Below, in pieces: positions 7,499 through 18,300 of a stretch of 64,000 nucleotides of DNA. How positions within the stretch are numbered: position 1 is the stretch's first letter; every line of letters starts with the position of its first letter. Source of the stretch: Bacillota bacterium (GTDB lineage Bacteria > Bacillota > Clostridia > Peptostreptococcales > Anaerovoracaceae); NCBI GenBank assembly GCA_019420305.1, contig JAHZHL010000029.1:62001-126000 (forward strand), read 5' to 3'. Position numbers and translations under genes: made by a program. The notes beneath the pieces are model-generated. The model worked only from the letters and a program-made list of their open reading frames with translations, was not told the origin of the DNA and did no database searches.

Positions 7499-8890
7499 AT
7501 GAAAAAGTTCAAACTAAGAATACCACATACGTATACCATTATCTTTTGTATCATTCTCTTTATGACCATTTTAACCTGGCTGGTACCCAGCGGTCAGTTT
7601 GATACAACCGAAACCGCGGACGGAAGAACCGTCGTTGTCTCGGGCACTTATCACGAAGTAGAATCCAACCCGCAGGGACTGGATGACCTGTTCACTTCTC
7701 CAATCAAAGGAATCATCGACGCTGCTGAAACCATTGGTTTTGTTTTAATTGTCGGAGGAGCGTTCGGAGTTATCAACAGTACCGGAGCCATTGAGGCCGG
7801 AATTGGACGGGCAGTCAAGCTGCTGGGGCGACGAGAGATGATTATCATACCTCTATGTATGATTCTCTTCGGCCTTGGAGGCACGACCTTCGGCATGTGC
7901 GAGGAAACCCTGCCGTTTTATATGATCTTCATTCCCCTTATGATGGCCTTCGGGTATGACTCGCTGACCGGTCTTTCGATCGTCTATATCGGTGCGGCCG
8001 CGGGAACCCTGGCTTCAACCGTCAATCCGTTTTCAGTCGGTCTTGCCCAGTCTCTGGCCGAGCTTCCGGTTGGCTCCGGTATCGTTTACCGCGGCGTGTT
8101 ATGGGTAATCATCATGGCGATTGCCATTGTGTTTGTCATGCTCTATGCGCGCAAAGTCAAGAAAGACCCGGCTAAGTCTATGGTCTATGAATTTGACCAG
8201 GTGAACAGAGACAGCCTGCAGATTGATACCAGCAAAATCAAAGATTTCACAAAGAAAGACGGCGCGGTGCTGATTGTATTCGGCCTTGGAATGGGGATTA
8301 TGGTCTGGGGCGTTCTGGCCCGCGGCTGGTATACCCAGGAAATCTCTATGATCTTTATGATGATTGCGGTTTTCGGGGGGCTTGCAGGCAGGCTACATCA
8401 GGACGAAATCGCGGACGCCTTTATCGGCGGCGCCAAAGATTTGATTTACGCGGCTCTGGCAATCGGGCTGGCGAGAGCGATTATCCTGGTTGCGCAGGAC
8501 GGAAAAATCATCGACACCATTCTGAACGGAGCTGCCGCTATGCTGGGCGGTCTTCCAAAAACCATCTTCATCAATCTGATGATGCTGATTCAGAACATTA
8601 TCTGCTTCTTTGTTCCGTCCTCTTCCGGACATGCGGCGCTGACCATTCCGATTATGGCGCCTCTGTCCGACCTGGTTGGTGTTTCCAGACAGAACATCAT
8701 CACTGCCTTCCAGTTCGGAACCGGTATCACCAGTTTCATTACGCCCACAAACGGCGTGCTGATGGCCTGCCTGTCTATGGCAAAGCTGCCGTGGACCAGA
8801 TTCGTGAAGTTCGTGCTGCCGCTGATCATCGTACTCTGGGTAATCGGCCTCATCGCCCTCACACTGGGGCTTCAGATCTTCCCGGCATAA
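7499..8890 (+). CDS. YfcC family putative amino acid/peptide transporter
   Basis: A 463-residue integral membrane protein of the YfcC family (ion transporter/arsenical-pump-like superfamily), with about twelve hydrophobic segments and the family N-terminus IPHTYTIIFCIILFMTILTW. Typical re-entrant regions such as FVPSSSGHAALTIPIMAP and TPTNGVLMACLSMA are present. Family members are annotated as basic amino acid or C4-dicarboxylate-like carriers, without firm proof for most. It lies 23 bp after the M20 gene and ends at a strong bidirectional terminator, so the two genes form a short operon, inferred to be sigma-54-driven. It probably imports the M20 substrate. Confidence 0.85.
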   Translation: MKKFKLRIPHTYTIIFCIILFMTILTWLVPSGQFDTTETADGRTVVVSGTYHEVESNPQGLDDLFTSPIKGIIDAAETIGFVLIVGGAFGVINSTGAIEAGIGRAVKLLGRREMIIIPLCMILFGLGGTTFGMCEETLPFYMIFIPLMMAFGYDSLTGLSIVYIGAAAGTLASTVNPFSVGLAQSLAELPVGSGIVYRGVLWVIIMAIAIVFVMLYARKVKKDPAKSMVYEFDQVNRDSLQIDTSKIKDFTKKDGAVLIVFGLGMGIMVWGVLARGWYTQEISMIFMMIAVFGGLAGRLHQDEIADAFIGGAKDLIYAALAIGLARAIILVAQDGKIIDTILNGAAAMLGGLPKTIFINLMMLIQNIICFFVPSSSGHAALTIPIMAPLSDLVGVSRQNIITAFQFGTGITSFITPTNGVLMACLSMAKLPWTRFVKFVLPLIIVLWVIGLIALTLGLQIFPA

Positions 8891-8935
8891 AGCTGGCTGG
8901 CATCAAAGCCCAGAAGGAAATTATACTCATAAAAA

Positions 8936-8977
8936 AGTCTGCCGTACCTGACGCGAAGTCGGTACGGCAGACTTTTT
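8936..8977. terminator. Bidirectional terminator between yfcC-like and DUF364 genes
   Basis: A 13-bp stem (AGTCTGCCGTACC with GGTACGGCAGACT) has A and T runs on both sides. It serves the converging genes that end at 8890 and 8981. Confidence 0.85.
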
Positions 8978-8980
8978 GGC

Positions 8981-9745
8981 TTAAGGCATATTGACGCTTA
9001 CGTTCTTTTTCACCATACAGCCCCGTAGCGCGTCCATGCCGGATCCCAGAGAAATCAGACGAAAAATTTCTTCTTTTTTGTCTTTCCTTCCCCACGATCC
9101 TGCCAGGATTCGCACATTCGTATCTGCGAAAGCCGCCGGATACATGGGCGTGCTGGATCCGATCATCACGATCCGGCAGTCTTTGCGACACCACCCAATC
9201 AGAGAATCTGCTGTTCCGTTGATCGTAGTAGTCCCACTTAAAAATACAATGTCACATTCCGGAAGCAGTTCGGGCTGCTTTTCTGCGGGGCAGATCCCCT
9301 CCTGTCCTTCTCTTCCTTTGTCGAAAATGAGGAATTTACAGCCCCAGGGTTTCAGCATGTGAATCGCCGGAGCAATCATCCCCACCATGCCGACGGTTTC
9401 CCCGCCTTTTAACCGCAGGCCAAAGGGCTCATCTTTTCCACCGCAGTCCGTAAGCTCTTGCTGCTGGGCAGCCGCGTTAAGCACCGCGTTTCCAATCGCC
9501 CGCTGCAGATCTTCTCTGCCTTCTGCCGCCCATAGTCCCGCTTCCTCCGCGCTCATGCCGACTGCCTCTCTGGCATAGGGAAAGACCGAGCAGCCTCCGG
9601 GCAGGCTTTCCCGCAGCACATAGGAGACTCCGATACTTCCGTCATCAAGCTGCACGGCGATCAGCGATACGCCCACGACCAGATCTACGATTCTGCGGCC
9701 TTTCAGATAAGGCGCCGCGCAAGTCTGAACACGATCTATAAGCAT
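8981..9745 (-). CDS. DUF4213/DUF364 protein, putative heavy-metal chelation domain
   Basis: A 254-residue protein whose N-terminal half resembles DUF4213 (VVGVSLIAVQLDDGSIGVSYV, a small enolase-like domain) and whose C-terminal half is a Rossmann-like DUF364 domain (GGETVGMVGMIAPAIHML, LSGTTTINGTADSLI). Proteins of this type are about 250 residues and have been proposed to handle metals or metallo-cofactors; no catalytic function is established. It is 15 bp downstream of the RlmCD-type gene in the same direction, so it may be co-transcribed, and it ends at the bidirectional terminator at 8936. Confidence 0.75.
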   Translation of the reverse strand: MLIDRVQTCAAPYLKGRRIVDLVVGVSLIAVQLDDGSIGVSYVLRESLPGGCSVFPYAREAVGMSAEEAGLWAAEGREDLQRAIGNAVLNAAAQQQELTDCGGKDEPFGLRLKGGETVGMVGMIAPAIHMLKPWGCKFLIFDKGREGQEGICPAEKQPELLPECDIVFLSGTTTINGTADSLIGWCRKDCRIVMIGSSTPMYPAAFADTNVRILAGSWGRKDKKEEIFRLISLGSGMDALRGCMVKKNVSVNMP

Positions 9746-9760
9746 GTAAAACCCTCCTTT

Positions 9761-11218
9761 TTATACCTGACCAAAATCCTGTCTGCGCAAGAGGCAAACC
9801 GTCTCGACCGCCCCGGTCCAGGGGAACATGTCCACAGGTGTGGCCTCCATAAACGTATATCCCAGCTCCCCCAGCACGCGCACATCCCTCGCCAGAGTCG
9901 CCGGGTCACAGGAAACATAAACGATCCTTTCAGGCGCGACTTTTCCCACCGCCTCCAAAAGTTCCGGCCTGCACCCCGCCCGCGGCGGATCTAACAGGAC
10001 TACGTCCGCGCTGCGCACAATCCGGGCGAGATCATTCTCCGTATCCTCAGCGGCAAGCAGACGAGGAAGCTCTTCCTCCGCCTTTCCGCAGATATACCTC
10101 GCGTTTACAATCCCGTTGATGACGGCATTGCGGTTCGCATCCAGAACGGCCTGCCGAACCGACTCAATTCCCACCACCTGCCGGGCGTCCGCCGCGCAGG
10201 AAAGGCCGATAGTGCCGATTCCGCAATAGAGATCCAGCACATGCTCCTCCCCGGTCAGAGCCGCGTAATCCCTGACTTTGGCATACAGCTTTTCCGTCTG
10301 CGCGGGGTTTACCTGGAAAAAGGACATGGCGGAAATCTCAAAAGAAAGTCCCCCAATGACCTCGGTGATGGTTGGCTTTCCGGCAAGATGGACACAAGTC
10401 TCTCCCAGAATCTCCGAGGTTTTCTTTTTATTAATATTCAGAACCACGCTTTCCAGGGAAAATCCCGCCTCGTAAATAGCGTCGTCCAGCATTTGAATCA
10501 GCTTGGCAGCGTTGGGAATTCCCTTGCCGTTGATGACAAGAACAGCCATTACCTCGCCGGTTCCGAAAGCCGTCTTTACAATCAGATGGCGCATCAGCCC
10601 CCGCTCCCAGCGCTCGTCCCAGGCAGTAATATGATCCTCCTTCATAAACTGCCGCAAAGCTTCCGCTGCCGCCATAGCCGCCGGAGACTGCAGCATACAG
10701 CTTTTACAGTCCACGACCTCGTGGCTTTTGGAACGGAAAAATCCGACCGCCGGATCGCTTACGGCTTCTACAATTCCGCCTTTCCTGGTGATAACGCCGC
10801 CGGTACTTACAGGAAACTGCGCTTTATTCCGGTAATAAAAAGGTTCCTCCTCCATACCCAGAATAGGATTCACAATCGGAGCTTCCAGATTGCCCAGACG
10901 AGAGAGCTTGTCCCTCACCTGCTTTGCCTTCAGAGAAAGCTGACCCGAGTAATCCAGCCGCGCCAGAGCGCAGCCTCCGCAGCCTTTCTGAAATCCATCT
11001 TCACACAATGGTTCGATCCGATGGGAGGAAGGCTCCTCCACGTCTTCCAGTTTCGCGAACGCATAGTGTTTCTTCACCCTTGTCAGCCGCACCCGCGCCA
11101 CATCACCGACCACTGCTCCCGGCACGAAAACAGCCATACCGTCTGCCCGTCCGATCCCCTGTCCCTGATCGCTCATATCCACAATTTCCACTGTACATCT
11201 CTGTCCCTTTTCAAACAT
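9761..11218 (-). CDS. rlmD: 23S rRNA (uracil-C5)-methyltransferase, RlmD/RlmCD type
   Basis: A 485-residue class I SAM-dependent RNA methyltransferase. It has an N-terminal TRAM domain (residues 1-58), a [4Fe-4S] cluster motif (CEDGFQKGCGGC plus a later CKSC), the SAM-binding core (VLDLYCGIGTIGL), the LLDPPRAGC motif and the catalytic cysteine in VYVSCDPATLARD. It methylates uracil C5 in 23S rRNA; Gram-positive members often modify both U747 and U1939. The start at 11218 follows an AAGGAG-like stretch. It is close to the DUF364 gene downstream and the phosphatase gene upstream, all on the minus strand. Confidence 0.9.
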   Translation of the reverse strand: MFEKGQRCTVEIVDMSDQGQGIGRADGMAVFVPGAVVGDVARVRLTRVKKHYAFAKLEDVEEPSSHRIEPLCEDGFQKGCGGCALARLDYSGQLSLKAKQVRDKLSRLGNLEAPIVNPILGMEEEPFYYRNKAQFPVSTGGVITRKGGIVEAVSDPAVGFFRSKSHEVVDCKSCMLQSPAAMAAAEALRQFMKEDHITAWDERWERGLMRHLIVKTAFGTGEVMAVLVINGKGIPNAAKLIQMLDDAIYEAGFSLESVVLNINKKKTSEILGETCVHLAGKPTITEVIGGLSFEISAMSFFQVNPAQTEKLYAKVRDYAALTGEEHVLDLYCGIGTIGLSCAADARQVVGIESVRQAVLDANRNAVINGIVNARYICGKAEEELPRLLAAEDTENDLARIVRSADVVLLDPPRAGCRPELLEAVGKVAPERIVYVSCDPATLARDVRVLGELGYTFMEATPVDMFPWTGAVETVCLLRRQDFGQV

Positions 11219-11269
11219 CCGAATTTCTTTCTCCTTTTTCCTTCCTGCCGTCTATCCGGACGGCGCCGT

Positions 11270-11929
11270 TTACTTTATGACTTCCAGCAGCTGCGCGGGC
11301 GACTCGATTATGTAGTTCGCCCCTTTTTCCTCAAGCAGCTCCCTATCCCGGAATCCCCAGGTCACGCCTACGGAAACAAGCCCTGCGTTTTTCGCGGTCT
11401 CCATATCCACTTCGGAATCTCCTACATATACCGCCTGCTCCTTCGCGGCGCCCAGTTCCTCCAGAATCGAATAAATTCCGTCCGGCGCGGGTTTTCTCGG
11501 CACACCGGCCCGTTCCCCCCTGGCGGCGTCAAAGAGTCCCGGGAAATAATCTTTACAGAGCTGTACAACTGCCTCATCATATTTGTTGGAAATAACAGCC
11601 GTCTTTTTCCCCGACGCTCTCAAATCCTCCAGAAGTTTTAAAATTCCTTCATACGGCTTTGTTTTGTCCTGCCAGTGCTTCGCGTAATGCGCCTTGAAAG
11701 CTTCCAGGCAAACTTCCATATCCTTCTCAGAGGTTCCCTCCGGCACAGCTTTTCTGAGAAGAACTCCCACGCCGTTTCCGACAAACTGTCGGATTTCCGA
11801 CAAGCTGCGCGGCGGATAACCTTTTACCGAAAGGCCTTCATTTACCGCGTCTCTCAGATCCTCCAGAGTATCCAGAAGTGTTCCATCCATATCAAAAATA
11901 ACAGTGTCAATCAATCGCTCTTCCTCCAA
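11270..11929 (-). CDS. HAD family hydrolase, phosphoglycolate phosphatase-like
   Basis: A 219-residue HAD subfamily IA phosphatase. Motif I is DMDGTLLDT, motif II is AVISNKYD, the motif III lysine lies in RKPAPDGI and motif IV is VYVGDSEVDMETAKNAG. The cap is helical (residues about 17-80). It resembles Gph/PpaX enzymes that dephosphorylate phosphoglycolate or pyrophosphate; the exact substrate cannot be read. It is 51 bp upstream of the methyltransferase gene in the same orientation. Confidence 0.85.
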   Translation of the reverse strand: MEEERLIDTVIFDMDGTLLDTLEDLRDAVNEGLSVKGYPPRSLSEIRQFVGNGVGVLLRKAVPEGTSEKDMEVCLEAFKAHYAKHWQDKTKPYEGILKLLEDLRASGKKTAVISNKYDEAVVQLCKDYFPGLFDAARGERAGVPRKPAPDGIYSILEELGAAKEQAVYVGDSEVDMETAKNAGLVSVGVTWGFRDRELLEEKGANYIIESPAQLLEVIK

Positions 11930-12012
11930 TCCTTCTTATCTCCGCCTGTTATTTTACCACTCCGCCTCTTTGGCGACAATATGAAACTTTTCTTTGAACT
12001 CCCGAACAAAAA

Positions 12013-12040
12013 ACTGCCGCGCAATCTCTCGCGCGACAGT
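12013..12040. terminator. Bidirectional hairpin terminator
   Basis: Arms ACTGCCGCGC and GCGCGACAGT are flanked by six A on one side and seven T on the other. It ends transcription from the small ORF and the giant surface gene upstream. Confidence 0.75.
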
Positions 12041-12075
12041 TTTTTTCACGGCCCTTTTCTGTTTTCTTTTTTTCT

Positions 12076-12264
12076 CTATCCGGTTACATAGGTCAGCACA
12101 TTCTGAAAGGCCGCAGTCCCATATGTTTCTGTAAAAAATTTTCTTTTTTGTTCCAGCAGCCGCAAAGCAGCTTCTTTCTTTTGCAGCCGCAGATCGGAAA
12201 TGTACGTGCAGCCGATGTTGTAAACCAATTCGTATAACAACGCGTCTGTCTGATTCTGCCGCAC
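12076..12264 (-). CDS. Small hypothetical protein, 62 residues
   Basis: A short open frame beginning at a GTG (12264) with AGGAAAGGGAG eight bases upstream; an in-frame TTG at 12294 would add ten residues. The predicted product (MRQNQTDALLYELVYNIGCT at the start) looks mainly helical, with a basic middle (LRLQKKEAALRLLEQKRKFF). I do not recognise it. It lies between the stop of the giant surface protein and a terminator, in the same orientation, so it would share that transcript. It could be a chance open frame. Confidence 0.45.
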   Translation of the reverse strand: MRQNQTDALLYELVYNIGCTYISDLRLQKKEAALRLLEQKRKFFTETYGTAAFQNVLTYVTG

Positions 12265-12317
12265 ATCGTACACTCCCTTTCCTCTGTTCCACAAATTTCG
12301 GATTCTAGCCCCGAAGG

Positions 12318-15300
12318 TTATTTCTGCCTTCTGCGCAGACCGTTCATCGCAATCACCGCCATTGCCAGAAGTGCCGCTGTCATTACTATCAGCATTGGCA
12401 GAATCGGACGGTTATCACCCGTCTGAGCGGACGCGTCTTTTTCCGCCTCATATACGTTTGTAAACACCGGAGTCTTTTTGCCGTAATCAACCGAAGCGGT
12501 CAGATAGCCTTTCTGGCTGTCCTTTACGGTAATCGTTACCGGATAAGCCGTGTCATCATATGTGATCTGTCCGTCTTCTCCCGCAACTTCCTCCATGGTA
12601 TACGCATACGTTCCTGCCTGCTTAAAGGACAGCTCCTCAAATGTAACCGCTCCGTTCTCATCATTTTGAGCTTTCGCGATAACTTCTCCATCCTTGTCTT
12701 TCAGGACAAATGTGAATTCACCCTCCTGCAGCTCGCGGCCGTCAAGTTTTTTCACCGCTGCCAGCTGTACGCCGGTTGCCGAAGCCTGATAAATGTTATG
12801 GAAGGTGATCCTCTCAATAGTCTTGCCATCAGCGTCAGAAACGCTCCACTTTACATTCAGCGTCCCGTCACCCTGATCACTTACGGTCGCAATCGCCTTG
12901 TAACGCGTTCCATCGTAGGTCATTCCTCCCTGGGTTCCAGCGGATTCGGAGATTGTGTACTCGTAAGTTCCCGGCTTTTCAAAACTGATTCCGCCAAGTA
13001 CAACGGTTCCGTCCGCGCGATTGGTTCCCCGCGTCGCTTCTTTTCCATTTTTATCTGTCATGACGAAATCAAACTCGCCCTTCTTCAGATCACGGCCATC
13101 CAAAGTCTTGGTAATTGCAACCGCTCCGTCTGTCGGCGAAGTCTCGCCGCTCGGCGCTACACTGTAGGTATTCTCAAATGTGAAGTCCGCGGTTCCATCC
13201 GGCTGTACACTCAAGGTGCCGTCGCCATTGTCCGTCACCGTAACTTTTACAGTTTGCGCTCCATCATTGGTGATACCCGCGACGCTTCCGTTTTCACGGA
13301 TTGTATACGTAAAGGTTCTGGTTCGCGGACTGCTCTTTGCTTTTTCAGCTGACTCTCCGTCAGCGGATGAGGCTTCCGCGCCAAATACATTTTTCATGGT
13401 ATAGGTAATCTTACCAAAGTCAATCGTACCGGACGCGTCGTTTTTCGCCTCGGTCTTATCCGGCATCGGCGCGCCTTCAGACCCGGTCAGAGTGAAGGTG
13501 TATTTACCCTCAATATCCGTCGGAGTCGGAGCATGATCGCCGGATTTTACCACGATCCGTTTTGTTCCGCTCAGCTGAATTTCTGCCTTGGCATCCTTTC
13601 CATAAGCGTTTTCAAAGGCAGCTCCGCCGTCCGGATAAGCCACATCGATCCCCAGTGTGCCGTCCCCGTTATCCATTACTGTCACAGTCACGGCGAACTT
13701 CGTAGCGACACCGCTGATTCCATCTTTTGTCAGACCATCGGTTACTTCAGCCAGCGTATACTGGTAAGTGTAGACCGATCCGTTTCGATCGGCAATTCCC
13801 TCTGCCACATCTTTGTTCATCCGATCGATGTTATATTCAATCGCGTCAAACGTAACATCCGTCGCTTTTCCATCACCTGCCGCGGCATTGCTGCCCTTGG
13901 CGATCACTGTACCCTGATTGTTCAGTACCTGGAACTGGAACTCTCCTTTTTCAAGGTCGCGTCCGTCCAGGGTCTTGGAGGCCTTAAGACTTACCGTTCC
14001 TTCTCCTCCGAGAACAGCCTCCGCGTCATACGCGTTATCGAATACGACCTCTGCTGTTTCTTTTGGAGCGTCCTTGCTGCTGTAGGTGAAGCTTTTATCG
14101 GTACCGTCTGTTCCGCTGACTGTGGTTGTCACGGTCAAAACTCCGGCACCGTCATCTTCTGTGCTGATTTCAACGGTATAAACCGTATCATCATTGGTGT
14201 AGCCGGCTCCGCCCTTCTTGGTTTCTTCAATCGTGTAACGATATGTTTTTCCGGCGTCGTCCGCGTTAAACTTCATAGCTGAGAACACCGGCATAGTTGC
14301 TGAGCTTATGCCTTCCGCATTCATGGACGCGGCGTCTGTCTGAATTACTTTCGCGCCTTCGATTCCCGCTTTTTCCGCGGAAGAATCATCTTTCGGCGTT
14401 ACGGTAAATTCAAACTGTCCCTTTTCAAGGTCGCGTCCGGTCAGGTTCTTCGTCAGATCCAGTCCGCCTTTTGCCATATAGTCCAGTTCAGCATGATAGT
14501 TGTTCTCAAATACTGTGTTCGATTTCTCCACTGTCGCGGTGTAGCCGCCGTTCAGATTGTCTGTTACGGTAACCTTGATCTCGGCGACATTCTTCGAATA
14601 GGTGATTCCCTGGTTATCGCCTTCCTGTTCTCTTACTTCATAGAGATACTCACCTGGTGCATGGAATGTAATTTTTCCAAAGCCAAAATTCGCTATGTTG
14701 TTATCGGCGTCTGTCGCTTTGTCCACCGTTACTTCTGTCTGTTCCGGCATCGGAATCGGATCAACGCCTTCCGGCGCGCTCTTTCCTGTGATAACAAATT
14801 TGAATGTATCCTCGTTCCAAGTCTTTCCAATCAGTTTTTTCGTCAGTGTAAGGTCTGTACCTGGCACGTCTACTGTGCCGCTGGCTTCATAGGTATTTGT
14901 GAACGCCGCGGTTTCCATTTCCGCCTTGTCCGATTCGGTGCTCGCGCTGCTGTTATCGTAAAGCAGCTCTGCCTCCAGCTTTCCGATTTTAGCATTATCG
15001 GTTACCCTGACGGTCACTGTCGCTTTATGCTTGTCATATTTCACTCCGCCGATGGTTCCATCCGCTTCATCAATCGTGTAGATATAGTCCCCCGGCGCGT
15101 CAAAGCTCATTTCTCCGAAAACGCCTGTGTTTACCTCTCCGCTTTCCGGCTTTCCGATCGCAACTTCTTCATTCTCCGGTATCGGAGCAATCTCTGTGCC
15201 CTCCGGCACCTTCACATTTTCAATCCGGAAGTTGAAAGTATCGGTATCGCGATCCCAGGCGCGTCCCGTAAAGGTTTTCTTCACGCTGATACCTGCGATC

Positions 15301-18300
15301 TCGCCGCTTCCGATGACGGCAGGATCCGGATCATAAGCGTTGGTAAAGGCCGCGGCTTTTGATTCATCTTTATCCGTATCTGCCGCCTGGCTGTTATCAT
15401 AGCTTACCTTCGCTTCCAGCTTTCCGGTCTTCGTATTGTCTTCTACTTCTACTGTCACCAACGCAGTATGTCCGTCATAGCTTACGCCCGGAATATCGCC
15501 CTTTGTTTCGACGATTTCATATTGGTAGGTGCCAGCCTTGTTAAAGGTCATTTCTCCGAAATCGGCCATATTTACCTTGCCGCTCTCCGGCTTTTCGATG
15601 GTAAGCTCCGCCGGCTCCGGCATCGGGGCGTTTTCCACGCCATCCGGCTTTGCGGTATTTTTAATTGTGAAATGGAAGCGGTCTGTTTCCAGCCATTTCT
15701 CATCGCCCGCGCGACCGTTCAGTGTCTTCTGTACGGCAATGCCCGCGTTGGTGTCGTTTCCGATTGTAACTTCCTCCGGAGTGTAGGTATTTCTAAAATC
15801 CAGAGTCTCACTGTTTTCCGCTTTCTCCGCTGTCAGAGTCCCGTCTTTATTGTCTGTAACGTTAATGATAATATGCTTTACAGCTGTATCATAGGTGATG
15901 CCGCCCAGCTTATCCGCGTCAGCCGGAATATTCTCTCTTACAATAAACTTGTAAGTTCCCTCTTTGGTAAACGTGATATTTCCGAAGGACGCTTTATGCT
16001 CTGTCGTCTGATCCGTAATCTCAAGTTTCTTCGCGTTATCCGGTAACGTAATCTTTTTCGCATTCAACGCATCCTGCGTTGTTTTATCATTCGGATCCGC
16101 TTCCAATGTAAAGGTAAAGGCATCTCCATTTTGCCAATCTCTTCCAGTTATTTCCTTCGTCACTTCCAGGTTCGACGCTCCGTCAAGATCAATCGTTCCT
16201 GGCGAATAGGTATTTATGAAAGTCAGTTTATCGCTATTTTCGGTGACCACTTGAACATCCAGAGTTCCGTCACCTTTGTCCGCCGCTTTTACTGTGATCG
16301 TGCGCGGCTCTGTATCATAACTGATTCCACTCAGAGCTCCGGTTTCCGGTTTTACTTCCTGAACGGTAAACGTATAGGTTCCCGCCGCATTAAAGGTAAT
16401 ATCGCCGAATGACGCTTTGTAGCCTTCTGTTTCATCTGTAATATAAATGTTCTTTGTTTCCGGGAGCACGACTGTTTTTTTCGCGACCGCGTTCTCTGTA
16501 TCCGCGTCACCTGCCGCCAGAGTGAAGGTAAACTTGTCACCCTGCTTCCAATCACGGCCTGTCAGTACTTTTGTAACTTCCAGACTCGTCTTTCCGTCTA
16601 ACGTTCCGCTTGTCTTATATTCATTTGTAAACGTCGAGCTTCCTGTCGTGCCTGTACGGGTTGCCACAAGCTGCCCATCGACATCATTTACGCTAAAAGT
16701 GGTTACGATTGCGTGTTCGTCATAAACAACGCCCGGCACTTTATCCGCATCTTCCGGCACAGTTTCTTTTACCTGTACCTTATAGGTACCTGTTTTCGTG
16801 AAGGTAATGTCACCGAATGAAACACTTCCGTCAGCCGCGTTCTTCACTACGGCCGGATCCGGCAGACTGATGCCATCTTGTGGATCCGCGCTTACTACGC
16901 TCATTTCAAAGGTGAACTCTCCTGCTTTCAGAGCTCCGCTGCGATCTCCGGTCAGTTTCTTCGTCAGTTTCTGCGTGGCGAGCGCCGTCTTAAGCGGCGC
17001 ATAGCTATTTTCGAAGACTACCTCGTCTGCCGCTTCATAAGATTGGCTGCCTTTCGCCCTCTTTTCAATTTTGGGCGCAGAAGCTGTCAGGTGTCCCTCT
17101 CCGTCGTCTTTAACCGAAACCATTACGCGATATACCGATTCGTCATAAACCATTCCCTTTGCGCGTGGCTCTGGAATCTGCTCTTTTATAAGATATACAT
17201 AGTCGCCAGCTTTCTCATAGCTTATATTGCTGAGCAGCTGAATTGATTCCCCTTTATTCGGGTTCAGATTGAGACTATCTCCCATAGGCGCTCCATCCTG
17301 AGCTGATACCTCAAAGTAAAACGCTCCGTCCTTCAGTTCCTTTCCCGTCAATATCTTTTTGCCGGTCAGATTCACTGCTGTCGAGGGGTCAAATGCTGCC
17401 TTATAAGTGTTTGTAAACGCCGCGCACCCTTTTTGATTTTGATCAGCTTCGGTTTCCGCACCCGTATTGTCATACGCCACCTTTGCGGAAAGGGTTCCGG
17501 ACGCCGGATCTTCTGTCACGATCACTGTAACCTTCGCAGTGTGTTTATCGTAGGTTACGCCACCCAGGCTGCCTGTCGTTTCTTTAATTTCATACTCATA
17601 GCTGCCTGCTTTGGAGAATGTGATATTTCCAAAGGCTGCCGTGTTCACTTCTCCAGACGCTGGCTTTCCAATGGTCACTGTTGTGTCCTCCGGCAGCGGC
17701 GCTCCGTTTGCAGCCGTAAGCGTATATTCAAACTCATCTCCGTCTTTCCAGGTTCTTCCGGTAAACGTCTTCTGAACCTTCATTCCATCATCTGTACCGC
17801 CGATGATCACTTCATCCGGTCTATAAGTGTTTGTAAAGGTAAAATGGTTTCCCTTCTCATTTGGCGTTACTGTCGCTACGACATGCTCGTCTCCGCCCTC
17901 ATCCGATCTGGTCACTGTTACTTTTACAATCTCTTCCGATGTGTCGTAGGTAATTCCATTTAACCGGTTCTCTCCGTCCACGCCTTCCGGCACTACTTCG
18001 GTAATTTTGTAGCCGTAAGTTTTACCAATCATATTTTGGGTAAAGGTCATGCTGCCGAACTGAACGTTTCCGTTGGCAATATTGCCCACCTCTGTCATAT
18101 TTGGCATCGGCTGGGCGGAGTCTGCGGTAAAGCTGTCACTGCCATCGGTATTGGACCCCAGCGCTTCAAGTTTAAAGGTAAAGTCGTTGTCAGCAAGCTT
18201 TTTCTCACTATTCTCTACCTTCAGCTCCTTGGTTCCTTTCAGCACCACCTGTGCGTCAGTAGCGCTGTATTTGTTTGTAAATTCGATCTTCTCCGCTTTT

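Noticed and set aside
10241..11641. A 466-codon plus-strand open frame across the rRNA methyltransferase and phosphatase genes
   Set aside because: It overlaps two clear genes on the other strand and shows arginine- and histidine-rich shadow composition without motifs.
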